A stretch of 64,000 bases of DNA from Lineus longissimus. Its lineage: Eukaryota > Nemertea > Pilidiophora > Heteronemertea > Lineidae. Where the stretch lies: positions 12,154,001 to 12,218,000 of the forward strand of contig NC_088321.1 in assembly GCF_910592395.1 (NCBI RefSeq), read 5' to 3'. The notes beneath the pieces were generated by a model, which was given only the letters and a program-made list of their open reading frames with translations, did not search any database and was not told the DNA's origin. This document shows positions 1-9,898 of the stretch, one piece after another. The translations under genes and the position numbers were made by a program. Within the stretch, counting starts at the first letter, position 1. Each line of letters opens with the position of its first letter.

Positions 1-201
1 TGCAAAATATGCCTAGGTGACGATTCATTATTTGCCATGACATATTTTACAATGGAACGGGCTGAGTCTGCAAAAGAAGCTGCCTCAAGCAAAAGGAAAG
101 AAAGAGGTAAGAAAATGACAATTTTCACCAAAACATCTCTCTTGACAAGTTTTATCTCTGAAAGAGATTGTAAACCTTTATGTTATTTTTGTATGGAATA
201 A
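1..201 (+). CDS. 3' part of an unrecognised Cys-containing gene, cut by the window edge
   Basis: Frame 1 is open from the first base to TAA at 199-201. The peptide begins with a CxxC motif (CKIC) followed by a short acidic stretch, has a Lys/Glu-rich segment around residues 19-35, and ends with a second Cys cluster (CKPLCYFC). A good splice donor (AGAG|GTAAGA) follows base 106, so the real exon may be 1-106, ending in phase 1, with the rest read-through intron. Alternatively the frame really ends at 201, where AATAAA (197-202) overlaps the stop. No family was recognised. The two endings cannot be separated from sequence alone. Confidence 0.35.
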   Translation, partial: CKICLGDDSLFAMTYFTMERAESAKEAASSKRKERGKKMTIFTKTSLLTSFISERDCKPLCYFCME

Positions 202-2034
202 AGTAAAAGTTAGATGAAAAAAAACTACGGTTACTTATTTTTAATGGTGAAAAATATTATTTTCCATAACCAATACTTCTCTTGTAATATAGCCTCATTG
301 AATACATGTGCTAAAAACAATTCTTCTTGACCGTAAACCATACACACTCCCTATCATATGACATATATCTAACGCTTAAAATGTACTCGTACAGGGTACA
401 CTGATGAGAGAAAAATGCAACTTACCGTTGTGTACAGTACATCCGTGAAGAAATTTTGGAATCGACAGAGATAGAATCAATTTCTAACCATAAGATCATA
501 GAATAACTTTGTTTCATGCGTCACCTTCAAAACATGAGGCAATGATCATCCGTACAAAATGAAAAAAAAAACACAAAATGCTCCTGAGTTGTTTTGAATT
601 GTCGAGCAAATAGAATGATTGAATTCAATCCTTATCGAAAAAAAATCGATTGGAATCAGATTGGATTTGTAGCTTGATCCTCTTGAAACAGATTCTTACT
701 AAAATATTGTAAGTATTGTGAATTCGGAACTGTGAGATCTTAACAACGAGTGGTATCGAGATTTTCGAATTTGGTGAGCACAATTCGGTTGTTTACTAGA
801 CACAAGCGATCACACTTGCAATTACAAGATACACTTATAAAGTATCCTCTTAAATGAACGATATCATTGCAAAATAATCCGGAATTTGAATTGGGTCACA
901 AAGGTATGATCCTTTTATTCTTATAACGGTAAAAAATACAAGCAATACAAGAAATGCACTCCACTTGCTATTCCAATATCCAACTCGTTAGGTTTAGCGT
1001 AGCTATAGCATGGCCTGCCAACGATTCATATAATACAAATTCGCGACAAAATTGTCCTTAATAAATCCACCAAATTAAAAAGTCAAGCTGGACGCAACTG
1101 GTTCGCATTGAAGTCAATCCTGGCTTGATAATCCCACAAGTAATGACTGGATCACACGTGAAGCTAAATAATGGCAAAGTTGAAGAAACCGCGATCCCAA
1201 AGTTAATCAGATGTCGCCATCATCAAATGACAAGTCGGATATTAGTAGTGATAGGGTTTTTACTGCTGGGAAGAATGCTCTACCGCTTTTCTTACCTTGT
1301 GTATGCGGTGATCTGGCATTGACATTTCTTAGCTTAGGTCTTTTGACGCTGCACGAATCTTCTTGAAGGAGTACCATGCTAAATGTGCGAGTTTTATTAC
1401 TATGCTATGCGCTGTGATATCTTCCTTAGACTGTCCTAGCCACGTTCATCAATGATCATAATAACCAATGAAATGGAAAAAATATCAGTTTGTACCAAAT
1501 CTTCTGAAGTCAGCTCGGCATTTCTCCTTGTGATGATAAGAATGACGAAATTGAAGAACTGAAGCTTGCCTCCTTTGTCATATATCGCCTAATCTTCAGA
1601 TGACAAGTACATTTAATACGTCTTGATTGCGTCATATGCAACTGGTAAGATTGCTAGACTGTTTTTCTTTCCTATAAGTGCCTCCGATGTTCTTACACAA
1701 GAAGCAGGCCATTCGTGGTCATTACGACCTAGCCTTTTCAACTGGAATGTCGCCATCTTACTGTTTTTAGGACGATAATGCAACTTGTAGAACTGGTGTT
1801 GTTTTTGTCCAATGTCTTTGAATAATATTGGTTTTCCATCACGGGGATTATTCTTAACAGGAGTGTGTCTCTTCAAAACAAAAGGTTATCTGAGACTATG
1901 TCAGTTCATATCACATAAAGAGTAAGTAGAAAGCATTTAAAATCGTTTGAAATACAGTTTACCCGTGATACATCAACTCGAATAGATAGATCACTGTATT
2001 TGGTGCATTCGTTTGGAAGATTTCGTTCGAAGCC
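202..2034. other. AT-rich non-coding stretch, no gene seen
   Basis: Only short open frames without domain content occur here on either strand. No repeat shared with the rest of the window was seen. It is probably intron or intergenic DNA. Confidence 0.5.
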
Positions 2035-2202
2035 GGTGTAGAAGTTTAAAATGTCCTAGGATAAAATGTCCGGGAACAAAGGATTCTATTATGCGCTTCA
2101 ATCTCTGAGCTATTGACTGTCAGGGTCTCTATAGAACCATATTGCAGAATACAATAGGGCCGGACACTTTTTCCAGGGGGGGACACTTTTTACTTTTACA
2201 CC
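2035..2202 (-). mobile_element. 168-bp MITE with GGTGTA termini, copy 1
   Basis: The element starts GGTGTAGAAG and ends CTTTTACACC, so the termini are inverted repeats that continue imperfectly inward for about 20 bp. Both ends are flanked by CCGG. The reverse complement is almost identical over its full length to 54209-54376 inside array unit U6, with only a handful of differences. Two near-identical copies in opposite orientation about 52 kb apart mark it as a recently mobile, non-coding element. No superfamily can be assigned from the termini. Confidence 0.75.
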
Positions 2203-3512
2203 GGTGCTAATATCTGTCATGTATTTACCGACGTGTACCTGCCAACTTGCGCGGTGCACGGTTGAACCAGCATCAAATGTATAGCACGTAAGAATGTTTA
2301 TCGGATAGACCCCACAGAGTGAACGGCCAAATGAACCATGCGATCCGACTGAGCCAATATTCAAAAGATACGCAGGACATCATCTAATCGTGTTCCTTTA
2401 AACACCCAAGCGGACCGTTTTCTCGGAACATCAGCTACCAGCAAGACGATTGAAAAATATGTCTCTTCATTTAAGAGAAAACCGTCTATTCAGCCCACAG
2501 TCGTCCACAGAATCAGCATAACGTTGCTTGCTACAAAGACACTGTACGAAACTGACGTCTGCACCCTTTATACACTATAAAACCTCGAATACAAGGAATG
2601 AGGCTCCGCCCCCAATCATTACAATGGAAGAGGAATTCTAAAACCCCAACATTACTTCTAAAGAAACGACACAATGGGTCACTTTTTTAGAAGAAATGGA
2701 CCTACTATAACCAGTGATGTTGATTTCGGTTCACTGGCAATGTCTACACTATTTTTACAGACTCATCTTTATGGCCAAATGCCTGTATATCTCATACAAT
2801 AAGTCTCGAATAGATCACAAAAGCAGTACTGGCAGTAACCTGGCAATCTCCGAGTTCACAACAGAACTGAGAAACACGAACACAAAACCCCTAGACCCAC
2901 CGTCCCATCTGTGGCCAGTTGCTCTATGCATTGAACAGAAATATGCCTACAAAGCAATTTGGATATACCTGGCCCATGTACATAGCTGATCGAGCTTGGA
3001 ACAGGCCCACGTAATGTCCGCTCGAGGAAGATAGACTACTTCCAAAACTGAATGAGGAACCCTGGTCAATCGACCAAGTTCCCATGAGGTCGTGTCGTAG
3101 GACTACGTGTCATTGTGTACTATACGAGGGCTCACTGTTTTCATGCTTCAGTAAAAAAAAAACACAGACAATTGGTGGGAAATGATAACTCTTTTACTGG
3201 TGTACAATAATAGCTTGATAGTTTTATTTTACTCTCTCGTACAATGTCCGTGAACTGCACGAGTATGTGTTTTGGAGAGACCCCAGGATATCCCACCGCA
3301 CATATTTCAATTATAATATACGGAAATAGGCGTGAATTCAGATCCAAATCTATGAGATACAAATTCTAATTTCGACGATGCCAAAATGCATAACCTTGAT
3401 CACTGAGTTCGTTCTAGTGGATCTTTTTCCCGAGTCTTTCGTCATACAGTTGGCTCGAATAATTCATGTAACTTTAAGATATAATGCGAATATCACATTC
3501 ACACTGCTATGC
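2203..3512. other. Unique left flank of the array, no gene recognised
   Basis: No domain or repeat was recognised. A good splice-acceptor-like sequence (TATTTTTACAG) ends near 2760 and is followed by open frames in two phases, one of them ending at 2989. The phase-1 reading, which would fit the donor at 106, stops after about 17 codons. This is too little to call an exon. Confidence 0.4.
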
Positions 3513-3643
3513 AATTGTTATTCTGTAGATCTACGTTCAATTGTTCTAACGAAGAATGCTATTTAACTTAACGAGTCAGATGGAATCCTTCTTTACGGAA
3601 GAATATTGTAACGGTGTATCCCGTGCTTTCCTGAAATTATTTA

Positions 3644-3837
3644 TCAAATATATTGAAGAATTTCACAAGAATATGAGTAAATATCAAAACTAAACGCTTT
3701 ACATTTCTCAATGCGTGTTTTCGTGGCATAACAATACAAGCTGCATTGGATCTTTGAACGGACAGGTCCTCTGTTATAAGATATCTCGTCAATGGAGTCT
3801 GAGTCGCCGTCTTCCTTTATGAACATAAGTCGGTTTT
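3644..3837 (-). CDS. PAN/apple-domain terminal exon, unit U1
   Basis: On the minus strand a TTGTTGTTTAG acceptor is followed by 194 nt of open frame ending in TGA. The peptide carries the Cys pattern of a short PAN/apple module (QCSLYC, then EKCKAFSFD, then SCEIL), a fold that in animals binds protein or carbohydrate ligands in secreted proteins. All five copies of this exon have the same length with no indel, whereas 4-nt and 1-nt indels occur just upstream of the acceptor in different units. That supports coding status and this boundary. The exon needs two bases from the preceding exon. It lies about 1 kb downstream of the LamG exon on the same strand. Confidence 0.65.
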
Positions 3838-4813
3838 CTAAACAACAATAGCCAATAGTCAACATTTAACATTCCATTTGAATAGTGTACTGACCATAAA
3901 TATTGGCTGAAGTGGAAGCATTGACTTCTCACACCAAACACTGGGGGGGGGGGGGGGGGGGGGAAACCTAAAATGAATGTCAAAATGACACAAGACCACT
4001 CCAACTGAATGGTATGTGAAGAGACGTTAATACTGAAATGACAGCGAGCAACAACTTCTATTTTGACACAACTCAAACTCAACATTGTAACATGATTTTT
4101 GTCATCTTTTTAAATGGCTTACCAACCCAAGCAGCTATAGAATCCTATGAGATTCATCGTTTGGATCTTATTCAGTTTTTTTGTCCATGCGCATGTAATT
4201 TCGTCATAAGATTCCTGTAGAATTCTTACTTATGATTTTAACATGTATATGTACACAAGACTGAACTTAACCACAACTCTGGATCTTATGACAAAATTAT
4301 GTTCTCTTTACTTGTGATCGCGGACCATTTCACATTCGGGACAGTTCTGCACGAATCGATAGTCACCAGTGATGTTCTGATCGACATTCAAATTCATTCA
4401 AGTCAAAATTCAGAGTCAGAAAGTTTGGATGAAACCACTCTGTGAAGGCAAGACATACTTACTTTCATATTTGACTGGCATGAAAATGGTAAGATTAGAA
4501 CTGCATGTAGTAATACAATGAATTTTTCAAGTAAAAGTACCCACAATTTGATTGGTTTTGACTGAATAACTTTGTCACAATGCCGTATCACACGTAAGTG
4601 ATCTTAGCTAATATTCTGGTTGGTTCATGATTTGTAAGCATGAAGGATACACATTATGTTTGTATGCATTTGCACGGTTGATAACCGTGTACCGTTCAAC
4701 GAACTTCCGTTTTGCCATGATCATATTTTTACAATTTTCGGTAAGTTCCTGTTGCTTAAACCTGTATAGCTTTTTCATAGATTTCTTATAATTCTGTAAA
4801 ACTTCAAACTTAC

Positions 4814-5376
4814 CGCTCTCATAAATACTTACAACTTCTCTTAGATTCAACACACATGGAAATATCATCAGGTTCGACATCGCACCGAGAAACTGATCAC
4901 ATGAATGGTAGCGTTCTGATGTAGGTGTTAAACAGCGACCAAGAAAATTAAAGCTACCTGGCAGGGTATTGACATATGAATTGTGCGATGTAGCATTCAG
5001 TTTTACTCCGTCGAGGTAAATCTTATGGCTGTTTCTTATCATGTCCACCGTTACAACAAGAAAATACCAAACACGCGCCTTGAGTACTTTTCTAGTATCA
5101 GATATTCGCTCCCAGTGCTCATGAGGTCGGTGGTTACATATTACTTTTATTAAACCAGAGCTAGCTACAAAAACGTTAAAGTGACTTCCAGTACTCCAAA
5201 TCATAGCTTCACTTCTCGTGTTATGGTGACGCCGCCGAAAGTAGAGAACAAACGAAACGGCATCGTATCTCTGAAGATCAATGTTTAGCTCAACCCTATG
5301 AGTACATTGATCATCATTAAATGAGAGAACCTCACCAAGGAAACTTGACTTAACGTAATTTGCACCTTTTTTTACA
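4814..5376 (-). CDS. LamG-domain exon of a lectin-like protein, unit U1
   Basis: The 563-nt exon runs on the minus strand from a CTCCCCAG acceptor to a perfect GTAAGT donor (AGAGCG|GTAAGT) and encodes about 187 residues. It matches a LamG (concanavalin A-like) beta-sandwich: a WYFLVVTVD...YLDG core near residues 110-130, equivalent to the usual WHHV..YVDG strand pair, and a closing FLGAMSNLMIFPCVLNLREV segment equivalent to the family's final strand and hinge. Such domains bind glycans or proteins outside the cell. The open frame continues about 70 codons past the donor, but indels among units begin only there, which supports the donor. A 73-nt candidate exon at 4367-4439 is in phase with this donor, but joining it to the PAN exon would create TGA, so the downstream structure is unresolved. 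Confidence 0.72.
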
Positions 5377-6615
5377 CTGGGGAGTATAAAATCGTAGAGT
5401 TACACTGTTTCGCAATTAAAGACACAGTTGTTAGCCGCTACATGTAGATAGGTGGAGACATTCCGAGGCCATAAATGACAGCGTTTTTCCACGAAGCCAC
5501 ACACAAAGTGTATAGACATAAAACGACCTAGTGGAGCCACTCAGCGGGCTTTTACGCGAATTATCTAATGGACCAGGTATGGAACTAACGACCAGAAAAA
5601 GCCAAGAAAAATAAAGTAGGTGGTATGTTGCTGTGAAGCTTTCTATTGGAGGAGATTGAAAGCTACCCTTGTTCTGCAGTTGGACAATGTTTTAGGCTGG
5701 GCCAGAGAGTAGAAAACTCAATGTCTAATTTGCCGTGCTAAGGATTGAAAATATACGTTGCTAACTTAACTATTTGAGGCATGCATTGTGTGAGAAAAAA
5801 ATAAGACGAGCCAATAGTAGGGATGGCCGTTGAACTAATTGTGGAAGACTCGATCTATTGTCAAGGTTTGGTACCGAGTGCAATTTAAAGAAAATGCAGT
5901 GGTATCACTTCCAAAGTAAAGCGTTTATCACAATAAAAAAATACATCTGTTATAAGAAGCATTTACCTTATATTTTTGTCAGTCCCATTAAGAAAGAAAA
6001 CCTTGGTGTCTGAAATGCAAAGGGGCAGAACGCCGTTTCATTATGAATGTTATCTAAACTCGCCTTTGTTAATCTGAAACTACTTCTAAGATACGAAATT
6101 GTAAAAACAACTAACACAAAACTGACATGTTAAAAATTCCTGTCCATTTTTGTATTAGTTGAATAGTTTGACAGAAACGCCCTTGCACTCGCTCCCCCCG
6201 TCAAAAAGGTCATCGCACGCTCAAATGCATCAGCAAGGGGCTAGCAGCTTTGTTTTGGTACCTTCATAGGCAATCGTGCATTACTGATTAGCACCAATAC
6301 TTCAACATTCGATCCAAGGGAATGGCATTAAAATGCAATACCCAAGTCAATGCAAATATTGGCTGTGACTACCAGTGCGCATTATTATAGACATTGGTGC
6401 ATTTTGCAACAAGCCATTTTTAAAAATTGGTAAAAATAAGCATAGTTTATCTTTTTTGTTATGGGCTATATATAGCACGGTTTATCAATACAAGTCTTTT
6501 ACCCATATGTTTTAAAGAAATGACTGTGAGATTATTTTTGTGGAATACCTTTTTTAATGGACTGCATCACTTCTAACACGTGAGTGCTTCACGCACAGGT
6601 CAGTCGATCATGTAG

Positions 6616-7033
6616 ATCGACCTCAATAACTTCACACAAGCAATATCATATAATAGTCTGCAACAAGCTGATTGTTGCGCTGTCAATGACGCTGTCCCTA
6701 ATATCGACAATGGGCACGCAGATGATGACCAAACATTTTGCTGCAACCTCAGAAATGATCTTGGGATTGCAGGTACATCGTAAGCATTGCCGACGCAACT
6801 GGTTAATTTGCCAATGCATGTAGGGTATTTTAAGATGTAATCGGATTTGAATTTATGGTATGATATGATATTAGATTTAAAAGGTTATCATCACTAAATT
6901 TGTGGGACCTGAAATGACTGCCAGAGCGGCATTGGCAGGGATTTGACTGATTCCAAAATAATAGTCACCTCTGTGGTTCATACATGTGTCTCCGGTACTT
7001 CCAAAGGCTTTGGATTGCAGGAGCACTATAACG
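6616..7033 (+). other. Plus-strand exon-like pair ending in a strong splice donor (U1)
   Basis: An open frame (6616-6772), beginning right after an in-frame TAG, contains a Cys-rich acidic peptide (QQADCCAVNDAVPNIDNG, then a CC pair) and ends at CAG|GTACAT in phase 1. A second open segment (6965-7033) starts after AG in the matching phase and ends at AACG|GTGAGT. The second donor is GTGAGT in U1, U2, U4 and U5 and GTAAGT in U3 and U6, so the consensus is kept although the base changed. The first segment is deleted from U3 and U6 and frame-shifted in U5. It is possibly the remnant of another gene; no family was recognised. Confidence 0.25.
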
Positions 7034-7126
7034 GTGAGTAGGTGGCGCATCTTCAAACTGAAAGTTGTAGGCTCACAATACACCACCAATCCACGCATCT
7101 TCAAACTGAAAGACGTAGGCTCGCAA

Positions 7127-8536
7127 GTGCCACCTAGCCTAAAGGGTGCGCTTGTCACGCCGCTTTTGAAAAAGTCGAATTTGGACAAGGATGTTCTTTC
7201 AAACTACCGCCCGGTGTCCAACCTATCGTACTTGTCAAAACTGATTGAGAGGATCGTGGTTTCACGTCTGAAGGAACATATGTCTACTCATGGTCTCTAC
7301 GACCCGAACCAATCGGGTTACCGCGAGGGTCACAGTACGGAAACGGTCCTGTTAAAGGTCGTCGACAACATTCTGTCATGCATGGACGAAGGTCATGAAG
7401 CGTTTCTAGTTCTCCTCGATATGTCAGCCGCATTTGACACTGTTGATCATGATATCTTAATCGCCAGGCTGCATGACAGAATAGGTTTGACGTCTCAAGC
7501 CTTGAACTGGTTTGCTTCATACCTTCAACAGCGACAGGTATCTGTTTCAGTAAATGGTTGTGTGTCAGATAGTGTCGAGCTGAGGTACGGTGTCCCGCAA
7601 GGCTCAGTTTTGGGGCCGATCCTGTTCACTATATACACGCTTCCCCTTGGTGACCTGATCCGTGAGAAGAGGATCACCTTTGAGATGTACGCTGATGATA
7701 ATCAGCTGATGGACAGCTTTCGCTGTGGTGACAAGGAGGACGGTCCTCAGGTACTCTCTCACGCAGAGGACTGCATCAGTGACATTGGAGCTTGGTTAAT
7801 GGACAATAAACTTGCTCTAAACGCACCTAAGACCGACATGGCAAACTTTGTGTCCTCCAGAAGGACTGGCTCTATTTCGTCCATTGTGGTTGGCGGTCAG
7901 GACATTCATGAATCGGATTGTGTGAAGGACTTGGGCGTTTGGCTGGATAAAAATATGACCATGAAGAAACAGGTCTCCTCCATCTGCAGGGCAGCTAGTG
8001 CAAGCCTTTACAACATCGGTCGTGTAAGAAAGTACCTCGATCAAGCTAGCGCAGAGCGTTTGGTTTGTGCGTTGGTCAGCTCCCGGTTAGATTGCAATAA
8101 TGGCATTCTGTATGGTCTCCATGAAAGTACCATTGCTCCACTCCAGCGTATTCAGAACTGGGCTGCCAGGATTGTCCTCCGTCTTAGGAAATCTGCGCAC
8201 ATAACCCCTGCCCTTCGGCAATTGCACTGGCTCCCTGTTAGGTCAAGGATCGAGTACAAGATCTCGCTGACTGCTTATAAGATCTATAGCGGTCTTGCAC
8301 CACAATATTTCGATGGGATTTTGAGTGCTGCACCTGTCCGACGAGAGACGCGGTATTCTGGGCTTGATCGGGTCTCCGTCAAAAGAACCCGAACTCGGCT
8401 AGGCGACCGGAGTCTCTCGTCTTGTGCACCTGTTCTTTGGAACGCCCTCCCTGGCCACGTCAAGGCATGCCAAAATATCACCAGTTTCAAACTTCAGCTA
8501 AAGACGTGGCTTTTTAAGAAGCACTTCTCTGAATGA
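7127..8536 (+). CDS. Reverse transcriptase, L2-type non-LTR element (5'-truncated ORF2), U1
   Basis: About 469 codons encode the palm and thumb part of a LINE reverse transcriptase, which copies element RNA into DNA at a nicked target. The motifs are in order: [19 protein letters not shown] near residue 25, the catalytic [23 protein letters not shown], and the active-site MYADD. The C-terminal region has [12 protein letters not shown] and [20 protein letters not shown], typical of the L2/CR1 group. The N-terminal endonuclease is missing by 5' truncation, so it cannot mobilise itself. The frame is uninterrupted and open upstream into the minisatellite, giving a chance fusion of repeat peptide and transcriptase. 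Confidence 0.85.
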   Translation: MPPSLKGALVTPLLKKSNLDKDVLSNYRPVSNLSYLSKLIERIVVSRLKEHMSTHGLYDPNQSGYREGHSTETVLLKVVDNILSCMDEGHEAFLVLLDMSAAFDTVDHDILIARLHDRIGLTSQALNWFASYLQQRQVSVSVNGCVSDSVELRYGVPQGSVLGPILFTIYTLPLGDLIREKRITFEMYADDNQLMDSFRCGDKEDGPQVLSHAEDCISDIGAWLMDNKLALNAPKTDMANFVSSRRTGSISSIVVGGQDIHESDCVKDLGVWLDKNMTMKKQVSSICRAASASLYNIGRVRKYLDQASAERLVCALVSSRLDCNNGILYGLHESTIAPLQRIQNWAARIVLRLRKSAHITPALRQLHWLPVRSRIEYKISLTAYKIYSGLAPQYFDGILSAAPVRRETRYSGLDRVSVKRTRTRLGDRSLSSCAPVLWNALPGHVKACQNITSFKLQLKTWLFKKHFSE

Positions 8537-8619
8537 TGTTTTCGGTTTTGAACGGGGTGGCGCCTTGATCAGGCTCTTGGAAAGGCGCCGCCTATAAATG
8601 TTTTTCATTCATTCATTCA
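7127..8619 (+). mobile_element. 5'-truncated L2-like non-LTR retrotransposon (U1)
   Basis: The 1493-bp insertion begins abruptly inside a minisatellite copy after GGCTCGCAA and ends in an ATTC tetranucleotide tail, the type of simple-repeat 3' end used by L2/CR1 elements. A GGCGCC inverted repeat lies near the 3' end. No clear target-site duplication is seen. U2 and U5 have the same junctions, so it inserted once and was then copied with the unit. Confidence 0.85.
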
Positions 8620-9521
8620 ATACACCACCAATCCACGCATCTTCAAACTGAATGCTGTAGGCTCACAATACACCACCAATCCACGCATCTTCAAACTGAA
8701 AGTTGTAGGCTCACAATACACCACCAATCCACGCATCTTCAAACTGAAAGTTATAGGCTCACAATACACCACCAATCCACGCATCTTCAAACTCATAGTT
8801 GTAGGCTCACAATACACCACCAATCCACGCATCTTCAAACTGAAAGCTGTAGGCTCACAATACACTACAATCCACGCATCTTCAAACTGAAAGCTGTAGG
8901 CTCACAATACACCACCAATCCACGCATCTTCAAACTGAAAGTTTTAGGCTCACAATACACCACCAATCCACGCATCTTCAAACTTAAAGATGTAGGCTCA
9001 CAATACACCACCAATCCACGCATCTTTAATCCGAAAGCTGTAGGCTCACAATACACCCCCAATCAAAATACAGTGACTCTTTCTGCCTGTGCGAATGGGT
9101 GTTAGTTTTTCCTTCTTAATCAATGCTGATGCTCGAATTTGCTCACATTTCTAAACTGTTTTGGCAAGGAGTTGTACTTATAGTACAACAGGTACGAACA
9201 AATTAGTAGAACCAGAGATCTCATTTTCACAATTTCTTAATGACACACGACAAATGTTTTCGTCTCGACCTCTAGTCCTCTTTAGGTCAGAATGAAATTC
9301 AAAGTGTACAATAAGGATATTTATACTGCCAGTTTACAAACAAACATTATAATAGGATTGTGAGGTCAGATTGTGTGAAATCAGAATAATAGAATAATTA
9401 AACCATAGTATATGTTCATGTTTTAGTAAACATTCAGGAAGAATGCAGACCCTTGCTGTGCTGATTGTCTATTTAACGGTGGTCTGTTGCTCTTAATAAA
9501 TAATGCTTCTTCGATTCTCAA

Positions 9522-9898
9522 TGAGGAACCGGCGCGATTTATCCGCCGCGTGGCGCTGCAATCGATCATACCAAAACTCTCCATTTCCAATGCATTATCA
9601 TGTTATTTCTGAACCCGAAAACGATCGCTTATTTTCGACCGATTTCGGCGACGTTTGCATCTTCCTGTTTTAAATCTATTGAGCTATCAGTTTCTGAAGA
9701 TAATTTTGCGGAAAATATGAGCGATGCCAGTTATTGGGCACGTTTTCTGCTGTTGAAATCCTGCGCAAAAATGTACGCAATGGTTTCCCGTGATTGACCT
9801 CATGCGACGTCAACAGACCAGAAAATGACGTCATGGCGTCAGAAGGTACGATCGATTGTGGCGCCGCCACTGGCATTTATCTTGACGCCGGTTCCTCA
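9522..9898. mobile_element. 377-bp MITE without target-site duplication (U1)
   Basis: Termini are TGAGGAACCGGCG and its exact complement, and the inverted repeat continues imperfectly for about 50 bp. Left flank ...AA plus right flank TTCGAAG rebuild exactly the empty site seen in U3 (near 25666-25680) and U6, so no bases were duplicated. The small open frames inside are not conserved coding regions. Confidence 0.8.

Larger units (their letters stand above)
7041..9063. repeat. 48-bp minisatellite (U1), split by an L2-like insertion
   Basis: About 11 copies of a 48-bp unit (CATCTTCAAACTGAAAGYTG core, then GTAGGCTCACAATACACC) occupy 7041-7126 and 8620-9063. Because 48 is divisible by three, long frames stay open on both strands (16-residue repeats such as [16 protein letters not shown] on plus and [16 protein letters not shown] on minus). 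That openness is no evidence of translation. Confidence 0.9.

Noticed and set aside
6584-6823. 79-codon plus-strand frame conserved in U1, U2 and U4
   Set aside because: A different frame of the same bases gives the more protein-like Cys-rich peptide with a phase-matched donor; neither is proven.
8617-9062. Long minus-strand frames of repeated [16 protein letters not shown] as a repetitive protein gene
   Set aside because: The 48-bp period keeps several frames open on both strands; there is no start, splice or codon evidence for any one of them.
8620-9063. Regular 48-bp repeats resembling a CRISPR array
   Set aside because: There are no unique spacers between constant repeats; the whole 48 bp repeats in tandem, and the context is animal DNA.
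9600-9797. Conserved 65-codon frame inside the 377-bp MITE
   Set aside because: It lies wholly within a non-coding transposon and is conserved only because the element was duplicated with the unit.
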